This document shows positions 10,983 to 22,900 of a DNA stretch of 64,000 bases, piece by piece. Location: assembly GCF_001540865.1 (NCBI RefSeq), contig NC_033635.1, forward strand, positions 8,964,115 to 9,028,114. Reading direction: 5' to 3'. The notes beneath the pieces were generated by a model. The model made no database searches. It saw only the letters and a list, made by a program, of their open reading frames with translations, and was not told where the DNA came from. The translations under genes were made by a program, and so were the position numbers. Position 1 is the stretch's first letter; each line of letters begins with the position of its first letter. Origin of the DNA: Ananas comosus (lineage: Eukaryota > Streptophyta > Magnoliopsida > Poales > Bromeliaceae).

Positions 10983-13900
10983 GTTTAATCCTCTCCTCCT
11001 CTCAGTTTCTGGAATTCTAAGTTCTTGTTTGGTTGGTATTGTTGCTGTTTTTTTTTTAAAAAATATTTTTATATAAGAGTTTTCATATGAAAGAGTGCAA
11101 GGTTTACAATAAATACATGGTAATAAATATTGTACGATAATAAAAGTAATATTTGTATAAATCTTTCTAAAAAAAACATTCCAAACAGAAAAGAGATATC
11201 AAAACGTGTAAGAAATATTTAGAGACATAGAAGGCAGCCTACATGGATCACATTGAACCCGGAGTGAACCGGGAAAACAGAAATTTCACAGTGGAGAAAA
11301 TAAAAGGTAAAGAACCCTACCCTAACAAATCGAGTAAAAAAGTAAGCCGGGGGGTGGATTCGGCTGCAGAGAAGAGAGATAATAAACACACAATGAATCT
11401 CTACAGGCAGAGAAGGCAAATCACAACTCCAAATAAGAGCACAAAAAGGAACAAACAGTGTGACAAAACTATCAACTTTAATAATAAATATAAGTGTAAT
11501 ACAGGAAGTTATGCAATGCTCAGATTTGTCTATTCCAAAAAGCAAAGGGCTATGATAGATAGTGCGTGGATCAGAACTACGCAATAATATTCGCAGGCTG
11601 CAGTGATTGCCCAGGGGCCATTCGTCCTGCCATACCACTACGTACAAATTCAGTAGAAAAGGCAGTATCTATTAATTGTTCATATCATTATTGCCTCACA
11701 GCAAAAAGTAAAGAAAATGTAAAGAAAGTAGGTACAAAAGGCTGGATAAAAAACATTCTGATCATAAAAGAGATGTCAAAATATGAAGGAAATATTTAGA
11801 GACATAGAAGGGAGCCTACATGGATCACAGCGAACCGGGGGAAAAAATGTTTCACAGTGAAACAACCAAATCAGAAGGAGAGGAGAAAAATTTAAAATAG
11901 TTAGAGCCCAAGAAGACCGCATGCTGTGAAGTCAATTCAAAAAACTGAATTCCCTACCGTTGTCACTCTGCACCTCTTTGTTTCCGAGACGGATTGTATG
12001 CACCAATCTATGACGGATCTGGCAATTTAATGCCGCCGCAAAACCCAACTCCCATTCCTCCCTCCCAACACTTCTTTTACTATGTAAGTAAATAACATGC
12101 AAGCAATGTTTGATAACCAAGGAAAGAGTCCAAATAGGCTGAGGGCTCTAGAGCAATATTGGGAGGTCGACAGATCAAGCCATTATGTACATAGAGAAAG
12201 TTTGGGGTTTATGGCAATATTGCTCCGGAGTTTATTTAGGGTTTAGGGTTTATGTGGAGCATCATTGCCATATATCAAGCAAAGAATCCAAATAGGCTGG
12301 GAGAACAAAAAAAAAAAAAAGGTAAGGGAAAAAAAAATATATATGCATGTAACGTTTAGAGAGAAACATAGTGCAGAAAACCAACTACAATTGATACATT
12401 TCTAGTAATTTTGCCGGTTAAGCTTAAGTTTTTTTTCTTAATTTTTAAAATTACTATTTAGAAAACGATTCATACTGTATCAAACTATAGAGCAAAGCTT
12501 GATCTGGGAGCAAGTGTAGAAACACCTAAAAAGCAAAGCTCAAAGAAAATGGAAATAAGCATAACAGAATAAATAGTAGTGAAAAGCAAAGTCCGATCAA
12601 TAGGGGAAGATGTTAGTTTTGTCTATCTTTTGAAAACCCAAAGTATCTAGATTCTAGACCAACTTATGGAAATAGCAACTATAATCAATGCATTTCTAGC
12701 AATTTTGCTGAGCTTAAGTTTTTTCTTAATTTTCAAATTTAATATTCAGAAAAGGATTCGTGCTGTAAACTATAGAGCAAAGTTTGATCTGGGAGCAAAC
12801 AAATTGAAAATACAATGCATTCCAAAGTCCCAGTTTCACCAAAACACGTTTTTTTTGTAGATTGCCCATGTATGGAGCTGGCAAGTGCAAAAAGTATGAG
12901 GTATTTGGGAAGAAAAAAAACAACAAGGAAAAAAGAAAAAGTAGATCACAGATAAAAGTCAGCAAAGGATTTAAAAGACCAAGATTGTGTGGGTGAATTA
13001 ATAAAGAACAACAACATGAACTCTAAATGCAAGAGAAAATTAGCCCACACAGAAGCAATGTATCAGCAAAAGAGAGTTTAAAAAGAACACCAAAATAAGC
13101 TTTAAATGCAAGGTAAAATTAGCCCAAACAGAAGCAAAGCCGAATGACATGGCAAGACGAATGGCAACTAAAGCCATCATCAAACATCCAAGCAATCAAT
13201 CATCCAAACATATACATAGTATACATAGAATGTCAACATAGCAAAGGATTTATGAGAGAACCAGACCTCCTCTCTACAGGCAATAACAGCACGAAGAAGA
13301 ACAGAGGTACTATGAGTTTACAAGCTTGGAACGAAGTGGGCAAGGGAGCTTACCAGCCAACGGAACATATATATACCAACATAAGAGTGAAGCAAAAAGA
13401 AAACGAGGGGGGAGGGGGCAGAGCATCGTCGTCGAACGGTGCGCCGATTCTGCGGCAGCATTAAATGCCGAGATTTGTGGTAGATAGAGGCGTACAGCGC
13501 AAAAGGGCAACCATCTTCAGGGAATCGGCAGTTTTGCGGCAGCGTTAAATGCCCAGATTCCTTGGTGGACTGAGGCGTACGATGCGGAGAGGGAAACATC
13601 TCTGGGGAAGTGGTGGTTTCATGGTGGCATTAAATGGCGAGATCGGTGGAAAATAGAGGCGTACGGTGCATAGAGACAACCATCTCCAAGCAAGCGGCGA
13701 TTGCGTGACGCCATTAAATGCGCCGGAGAGAGTATGAACCTATGCGTCACGGACACGGGCACGGACACGGGACATGGGATATGGGACACGACACGACTCG
13801 AACACAGCGACTCGGCAAAATTTAAAATATAAGGACACGGACATGGCAAGGACACGACTAATAAAATATAATATTTTTCAGTATAACAATACATATTTAT

Positions 13901-16900
13901 TATATATAATATACTAATTTTGAAAATAAAACTATATTTTTTTATAAGAATGAAAGTTAATATAGTACTTTTAAAATTAAAATTCTCCACCAAATATGAT
14001 TTATTTAGATCATCCAAAAAAAAGCCAAAATGTTTACCATCAAACATTGTGTATGTCCAAAAAAAAAGTAAAAAAAAAAACTCCTATCTACTTTCATCAT
14101 CTTCGTTTTTCATGATCTTCATCGGTAAGCATAAACTTCTCTAATTTTGGTTCATCAAGTGAGAGATTTGCCAACTCAAGAATGCTAATATCGTCGAAAG
14201 AGTCAAAACTCTCCCTCGCGATATCCGACATCTTAGTAAGCCCTTCTTGATATTGTGACTTTCTTCTCGACAAAAGACGTAAATTTGTATGAACAAATAC
14301 TAAATCTTCCGCTCGTTGTGGTACTAAATTATTTCTTTTCAATGAATGAATAAATGAGTAAGTGCTCCAATTCCTCTCACAACAAGAAGAAGAACTAGGA
14401 TGTCCAAGTAAGTTAAGAGCAACTATTTGCAAGTTTGGTGCATGTATGTCATGAATAAGCCACCATGATTTGGCATCAATCACCGCTCTATCATAAAGAG
14501 AGTCACTTTTCGAAAAATGCCCCATAGCACCAGAAAATGCAGCATATTCAAGATTTACCAATCTTCTTTCTTCTGCATTTAAAAAATATCTTTTCAAACA
14601 ATTATTTCTTTTCTCAACAAGTTCAACATCTTTATGTGGAGGTATTCGTTTTTTATCTTCCTTAAGCCATTCATTACTATAATACCTACAAATTTTCAAA
14701 GATTACTATTAAAATTTGATCACAAAATTTACTAATAATAGATAAATAAAGTGAGACGGTCATACCTTGGATTCAAAGAATGTGCCAAATAATGAAGAGG
14801 AGTACAATTTTTTGTCCATTGATCAATGAGAATACCATAAACAATAGAGTAAAATCGTGACTCCTCATCTTCTTGCTTTCTTTCTTGTCGATATATTGCT
14901 GTCTTCACCTTCTCTATCATAGAATCCTACATTTCATAAATTAAATGTAGACAAGGTTTATCTGTATCTCCTCTTCTTAATACATCATAAATAGGGTCGG
15001 TAAATGATAAGATGGACAAAATCGTGACTCCTCATCTTCTTGCTTTCTTTCTTGTCGATATATTGCTGTCTTCACCTTCTCTATCATAGAATCCTACATT
15101 TCATAAATTAAATGTAGACAAGGTTTATCTGTATCTCCTCTTCTTAATACATCATAAATAGGGTCGGTAAAGGAAAGGATATAGTCAATTTTGTCCATCT
15201 TATCATTCACAAAAAGTGCTTTTCCAATATCAGATAGGAATAAGGATATGATTAGGTATATAATAGACTTAGACACTAGTAATAATAACTGGACTTAAGC
15301 ATTTTGGGCCGGTGGTTGGGCCCAACGAGTTATTGTTGTTGGTGGGCTGGGTCGTACAGCATCACCACAAAAGAAGCAAAACGAGTAGAAGCAATTGTAA
15401 GTAATTTCAATGGTACAAACTTATTAAACATAGACAATCGCATGGAGTGGTTCAAAATAAAATTTTTTACAACCATAGCATCATCACAAATCTCTGTAAT
15501 CCATTTGCACTCTTCATATGTAGTGGAATTATTCTCTGTATTCTTGGCAGCACAAATATTCTTTGAAGCAAGATTTAAAGTGTGTACAACACATAGAGTC
15601 CAAAATATGAGGAAATTGTTGCTCTATAATTCTTCCTGCTGCCCTACATACATGAGCATTGTCAGTTATAATTTAGACTATTTTCGATGGCCCAACTTCC
15701 AAAAATACCTCTTTAATTAAAATGACAATGTAATATTTGTCTTTTCCGACATCTTCATTGTTAATTGCCTTTAAGAACATAGAACCATCCTCCGTCACAG
15801 CTATGAAATTAATTAACGGTCTTCTTTGAGGATCGCTCCAGTCATCACAAACAATGCTTATATCTTTCTCACTCCATGTTCCTTTAATCGATTCTAATAA
15901 ATTTTCCACATGTGCTTTTTCCTACTGAAGTAAAGTAGTTCTTAGCATATTAACACCAGGAGGAACATAACCACTAATCATATGATTGGTCGCATATGTG
16001 TAAGAATTAACATAATGAGGGTTTCTAGCAAGATGAAATGACAATCCGCTGGTGTAGAACATTCTTGCTATTTCACTATGTAATTGTTCATGAGCTTGTA
16101 AATTAAATGCTTTTCCAAAGGCGTGTCTCCATTGCCTTTTCTCTTCTTTGAAGGAAATTATCTAGTGAAATAATATTACGACTACTTGATGATTCTTTTT
16201 GACTGGAAACTGGTGGTAACAGTATGGATTTTGATTTTGCAATTTTTGCTGTAAGTTCAGCTTCCAAATTTTCTTTTTTCAATTCATTAAGACGTTGTGG
16301 GGTTGGTTTTGCACATCCTCGAATTCCTTGATCGGAAATTTTAACAAGTGAGCTTTAACTCTTGAATATGATACTGGAAAAGTCATATTGCAAAAGTTAC
16401 ATTTGAATGAAAAATTTTCCCCTCCTTTCACCCTATCAAGTTTACTAACATAACCCCATAAAGGTTTATCTATTTGACCTTGATGCAAAGGATCTACCAA
16501 ATTCTTATTATTTGATGCCATAATCCTACAACATTGAGGAAAAAAATATGTACACGTTAAAAGAATAACAGTTAATCTTAATTATAACACGGATGTAAAA
16601 AGAATTAAAATGAAGAGAAACTAACCCTAATTAAAAATAATTTTAATGTAAAAATAAATTCTAGTTCAAAAAGGTATAAAACTAATAAAAAAAAGATAGA
16701 GAAAGAGAATACCTATAAACATTAGAAGCTTTGTTGAAGAAAAGCCTAATAGAGATCAAATATGAGATAAATAATTTTTTATTAGGAGTAGAACTATATA
16801 ATTTTTTTAAATTATATTTTTTTCTAAAAATTATACGATGCTTTTTTCTTAACTATATATTTTTTATTAATTCAATAGTGACGTGGCAACCGTAATTAAT

Positions 16901-19900
16901 TAATTTTCGAATATATTGCCTAACTTGCTTTCCGAAATTGCATGACACGGCATGGACGCGCGTCACACGTAAGTCCATGCCGCATACGCGTTTGACGGGC
17001 GTCAGACACGGACGCGCGGGGTGAAATAACGCGTCCGTGACGCGTAGGTATGAACCCAAAGTGAACATAGGGTTTGGGGAGAGGAAGAGAGCGAGAGAGA
17101 GAGAGGAGAGGCCTCGAGGAGATAGTATGGCCTTAAATGTGAAACAACGTCTGAGGGACCCACGTCTTAAAGAACGAGAGGCGAGAGTGAGAGAAAGCGA
17201 CACCATTAAATGCGCCGAAGAGAGTACGAAACCTAGGCGAACGTAGGTTTTGGGGAGAGCAAGAGAGCAAGAGAAACAGGAGAGGCCTCGGGGAGATAGT
17301 ACGGCCTTAAATACGGGCAGGTGGGAGAGAGACGAAGCGACGCCTGAGGGACCCACGCCTCCGAGAAGGAAAGGTGAGAAGGGGCGGGGGATAGTGGTAT
17401 GAGGGGCCTACCTTCTGAAATCACGGAGAATCTCCGAATATGGTTGACGGTTCACCCTTTAATGATATTGTATAGATAGTCACATGTAGTCTCCTCTTTT
17501 TTTAACACTAGCTTACATATTGAGCATGCGTTAACACATGCCCACACATTCAAATGGCATGAAAATAGTATGAAGACCTCCTTTTTCAAGATTAGATACT
17601 CATTGGCGCTGATGTTTATTCTGCTAAGCATCACAGAAATCTATGATCAAATGCATTCAATGTGATTTGTTAACATGTTCATGTCTACTTTTTTGGAAGA
17701 AAACATGTCGTTGCAAGGATGCACACTGCATTCATAGTTCTGGACCTAGGCAGATCACTTTAATGTTGTTCACATCATTCATAGTCGTTTTCATCTTCCC
17801 TATCTGGTTGGAATTTTCTTTTGACTGGAGCATTGCATTCTTAGCAAAGAACAGTAGAAGTTCCGATCTTTGATTTGAATATCACAATGATAGAAAGGAG
17901 TTTTTCATGGTAAAACTTGGATTGCATTCTTGAAATAGTATCAGCATTGATAAATGGAAATCTATGCTGCACGAACAATATTTTGATGGATTTTAGTGGG
18001 TTATAGTTTCCTTAATAAAATTTGAGCTACTCACACGAGATAATGAAGTAAAATCAAAATTTTTTTTTTAAATATTTATCATTGCTGTATAAATGTATAC
18101 TGCATGACCAGTATTTTCGCTTTTACTTTGATGTATCCAGATGCAAAAAACAAAAAAAGAACAAGCACACGGCAAGACGAATATGAATGGATTCTATACA
18201 GGAACAGTATGGATGAGGTTGTTAAGCAAAGCGGTTTAGACAAACATCGAATATTTGACATTAGAGGCAATCATGACAAATATGGAGTTCCCTTTGTTGG
18301 ACACAAGATGGATTTCTTCTCCACTCATAGCATTAACTCTCAACTAAACAGGCTAAGCACCATTTACAGTATTTCACTTCTGGTAGGTTTGCTTTTTTTT
18401 TTTTTCCCCTCATTTTTTGTTTGAAGCTGCATTTCTTAATATTTGATGGAGAAGGGACGAATGGTCATACTGTCTACTATCTTCTTGCTCATTCGATTTC
18501 GTGAAACTTAAAATCTTATTTATTAAGCTTTACAGATCCCTTTTCATATTCCTTATCTTTTTTCTCTTTTTTTTCTTTTTTTTTGGTTTCAATATACAGA
18601 TATATTATAATGTCCCTATATATTTATTGAACCTGTCTTGAATTTTCTTAACTTTTTTTGTTTGTTTTTTGGCTTCATTGAGGAAAAGATCCAGGATTTC
18701 TACTGTATTTTATTGTGCCTGTCTCGAATCATAGTTATTGGTCAATCTCTGACATATGATAGGCTACTCAGTGTGACTATTTGGTAACTCAACTCAACGT
18801 AGCGTAATGAGGTAATTTGAGAAGTATATGAGATAAATATTTACCAAGTTGATGTTAGTATTTTGATCAGCAAATTCGTCAACACTACTAGGTAAGGTAT
18901 GGGGTATGTCTCTTTGGCATATACGTGCGTCAACAACTTCATGATGGACGTTGCACAAGCTTCACAGGAATGTTGAGAACAGTCACGTAACCTTAAAGCG
19001 TAGCTAATGTTGCATTAGGCATTTAGAATAGGCTAATAGCATTTAGTAGTGAGTGTTTTCTTTGTGTTTGCAAAATCTTAGTGTAAAGTTTAAGTATGGA
19101 AGCTTCTGGACTTGGACCATCCACGAGTACTCAAAACTTACAGCAAGAATATGTGTTTTCATGGATTCGTTGTGGAGGACTTGTAAACAAGACAAAGGAA
19201 AGATGTGTTGCAGAGGAAGCCCGGGATATAAAAGTGGGACTAAATTGGCTTGGAGAGAGGTTATGATCAGTTGCTAAACCACTTGTAAATTTGGTTTTGT
19301 AGTGAATTTTCATTCTCGGGTCCCCTGGTTTCTTTACACCTGAGTTTGCGGTTTCCCTCGTAATTCAGGTGTCTCTGTGTTTACTTTATTTCTTAGTTAC
19401 TGAATTTATTTCCTGTTTTTGTTATTTGTTAAGGGCAAGGGAGCAGAGAATGAGTGATCACTAATTCCGCATAACAACTATTCATCACCCTTTTAGGCGT
19501 AGTTGTCTAGATCTAGAGAACCACCAGTTCAAAATATTTACTTTGCTTGCATGCCTTGTCATTTATACTGTTCAACCTTAGAAAATTAAGAGTTTCGACA
19601 TACTAAATAAGCTTAAACACCTTTATGTCTTGCGTCTTTTAATTGGAAGATAAGATGCTAGTCAAATTCATGCAAATCAAGCACCAAAACAAATATATTG
19701 TATTATTATCAATGTAACAGACAATACCCACTTTTATTGTGTTTAACTTCGCAATTTTGTTTGCTTAGTTCTGTTGTCATTTTCACCCACCTTGGTAATG
19801 CTACTTGTGCACAACAGCCTTTTGTTACTTTTTGCAGATATTAGTATACTGCGTAGATCTACTCAAAATGCATGTTAAGGACTAAAGAGAAAAGATTTGA

Positions 19901-22900
19901 AGATCACAATGAATAAGCACTGGGGACTTGATGTTCGAAGTAGAAGAATTGAAATGGACCAGTTAGATTCATGTGGCTATATGATTTCATGTGTGTGGAT
20001 GGGGTTTGAATAGTAAGTAGTCCTGTAATTTGTTGAAAATTCTCAAACTATGGACAACTTTTCTTTAGTCAAATCATTCTTCTAATTATTCAAATTATAC
20101 AGCGACTGCGCTTTTAGAAGCATGGAGTCCTCCGTGCTTCTCATCATTGTTTTATGACAGGGAATCCAAATCAATGACCGTCACTTCTAATCATGATCTA
20201 AAGTATATGAAATATCTAGACTTAAATTGTGTAACTTTTTGCAATTCTCTATCTAGTGCATAAAGTGACCACACTGTGAATAGTCAAAATCAAATAGCCT
20301 TGTAAAAATAGAAGATATGATTTTTCAGTTCAAGATAAAGGTTGTTCATCTTCTAGAGAGTTAAAAAGTATTTTATAACGAGAAATTATTCAAAAATTGT
20401 TCAACTGAATGGAATGGTTAGTTTGGTGTAAATGAGGGCAGGTAAAGTAAGTTTTGATGAAAGTGGGCAACTCTATTGATTGTTTTGACAAAAATGGCTA
20501 GAAGACTGTTTCTTAGACCTCTTCCCCTGCATACAACTTTCCCCTCGGTGCTCTGAAGCCTGCCTCTACATTTGACTTCCGATAGTAGATGACGACCTAA
20601 ATGAACAAGCATATCATATCGGTCATTGATATTGTTGATTTTGGGACCTTTTGATTACTAACTAAATGTCGAAAAGATTGGAAAATTTTGTTCCTAGATA
20701 GTTTGTATGCTCTAGATCGTGTTCAATAGTATCTATTATCAATTCAGATGCCCTATTATCAAAAATGTAGTGGAATCATAAAGGCCTCCATTATTCTATA
20801 AGCGTATATAGCTCTTTACCTAATTTAGGTTGCAATATTGAAATATCCAATTCTACTAATCATGCATAAGTAATAGGAGATAGGAAAAAGAGTCTTTTGC
20901 CTTAAAATAATATAAAGAGTGTCCTACATTTAAGAATCTAAGTTTTAAAATGTGGTCAACGTGGAATGCAGGGTAACTAGTTCAGTCATTTTTTGCAGGA
21001 TTGCAATATTTTTTCCTTAGTCTGTAACAAGTACAAATTTATCTACTTTTGCAGAACAAATAATATAGTTTTTCTTGTAGCCTCATTCATTGTTCAAGTA
21101 CTCTAGTGTCACCATCTGCAAATTAGTTCTTGCCTTCATTATATCCCAGAGAATAGTTAATTTTATGTAATACATTTACCATATTTCAAAATTTTGCCTC
21201 CCACTTGCAACTAGCCCCATCCAATCATCACAGATACCCCACAAATTTTACAAGTGTGTGTGACTCCCCACTTTCCAAGAGGGTCATCTATCCTAAAACT
21301 ACTCTAGCTTTAGGCTCACTTAACTCTCTTAACCTCTTAGGCCAAGCAACCCCCCAAAACGCTATAAGTCGGGTTAAGAGGTTTAGTCCTATCATATTTT
21401 AGGGATAATTTCATACAGCTTCTGGTAAACATATCGAATATCAGATATATCCCTACAAAGTTCAAATTTTTTATCCTTCAAAAAGTCCCAATTGTTTCAA
21501 ATGTACTTCTATTGTTAGTGTCCAGTAGAAAAATGTAGTTAATCATAGGTAAAATACTTAACCTTGGTTAGTGAGGTAATTTACCTTTTTACCCCTCTAA
21601 TATTATACCTTCTCTCAGTCAAAACGCTAGTTTGATCAAAACCTGGCAATGAGAACTCTTCCTCTTTCTCTTCCTCTCTCTCTCCTTCATGCTAGTTTCG
21701 AACCAATAACTAGGGTTTCTCTGTCCCCATTCATCTACTACGTGTGTTGCTTCACCCATGTCGACCGCCGGGGAATCATTGGTAGTAGGTAAAGATAAAA
21801 AGGTGTGAGAGAAGAGGTTGCAACAATAGTGAATTTGGTTAGTTTTCATAGAAGAAGAAGGTTATTAGAAGTTTTTTGAAGGATATTTCTGCACTATTCT
21901 AATAGTTGGGGCTTTTGTAGGGATATATTTGTAATGGCAAAATTAACATTTCACTTATCTTCTATTAAAAAATAAACAATGAGCTAACGGTAACAAACTA
22001 GAGGGGCAAATATAAACATCACTGGACTTTTGAAAGGATGAATTTGAAAACTCAGACTTTGTAGGGAGATATCTATTATTCGATATGTTTACAGGGAGCT
22101 ATATGAAATTTTCTCTATATTTTATATAGGACTACACCAAATCTTGGGGGGTGTCACATTCCTCCTACCCTCAAGCCTTCACGTGCTTGTCGGGTTCAAG
22201 CACATTCACAAGCACCAGGCAATATGAGACTCGTCTCACTAGCCTTCTTGTTCAGACCCTGACTTAATCTGTCATTCTTAGTCCCTGATTAGCCCGTCAT
22301 CTAGACTCTGGCTCAACCAAGACTCATCTCACACTTTCGCCTGGTGATTGTCTTTGATGTCAACTATGATGTCCTACTTCCTAGGGGGTCATCCATGTTA
22401 AAGTTATTCTAATTCTTGGCTCGCTTAACTCTCTTAATCTCTTGGACTTAGCCACCACCTAAAATACAGTAGTCGGGTTAAAAGGTTTAACCCTATTATA
22501 TCTTATATGCAAAACTATTCCAAATCCTGGGTATGTCGCATTTAAGTTTATGTCACATTTAAGTTGGCATCATAGCCAATCACCAGTTGGAAGTGTTAGT
22601 TGAGTCTCGGTTAAGCTAGGGTCATACAGCAGATAGAACACGACTTCCCGGCTAACGATCATTATGAATGGAGTGCGACTCCCCACAAGGTTAGCTAAGG
22701 GTAGCGAGACGATTTCTCACATCGCCTGGTGCTTGTGAGTTTCTTAATCCAGTAACAGTATTTTGGACAGTGGTTAGACTCGAGAGATTAAGAAGGTTAA
22801 ATTGCTAGGGCTAGAGTAGTTCTAGGATGGGTGATCCCCTGGAAAGTAGAGCGTCATGGTGGGGAGAAAAGAAGAAAGTAAAGAAGAAAAACAAGTAGAA

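Larger units (their letters stand above)
11170..13739 (-). repeat. CATTTAATG module, reverse-oriented copy (part 1)
   Basis: Read on the minus strand, this resembles the repeats at 44-48 kb in the same order: CATTTAATG-type boxes (13712-13720, 13628-13636, 13543-13551, 13459-13467), a TATA box (13368-13375), then a leader-like region with the phrase TATGGCAGGACGAATGGC and GCAGCCTGCG (11597-11640). The coding part found at 46025-46645 was not seen here. Two internal direct duplications are listed separately. Confidence 0.6.
13740..17047 (-). mobile_element. hAT transposon, complete by its ends but inactivated
   Basis: Ends CTATGCGTCACGGACAC (left) and the complement of CTACGCGTCACGGACGC (right) form TIRs. 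GTATGAAC flanks both sides exactly (13732-13739, 17048-17055), the 8-bp duplication expected for hAT. On the minus strand lie BED zinc finger, DUF659 and C-terminal hAT dimerisation pieces in the normal order. A 167-bp tandem duplication and several stops break the transposase. Confidence 0.88.
10983..18140 (+). other. Intron 1 of the TMEM62-like gene
   Basis: This 7.2-kb intron is mostly repeat: a minus-strand copy of the CATTTAATG module (about 11170-13739 and 17056-17440) interrupted by a complete hAT element (13740-17047). From about 17450 to 18140 it looks like ordinary AT-rich intron. Confidence 0.75.

Noticed and set aside
11566..11799. Short plus-strand frame in intron 1
   Set aside because: It lies antisense to the repeat module and shares its sequence; no sign of a separate gene.
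22783..22862. Functional 5S rRNA gene
   Set aside because: Only the promoter half resembles 5S, with many changes; better explained by a Cassandra-type element.
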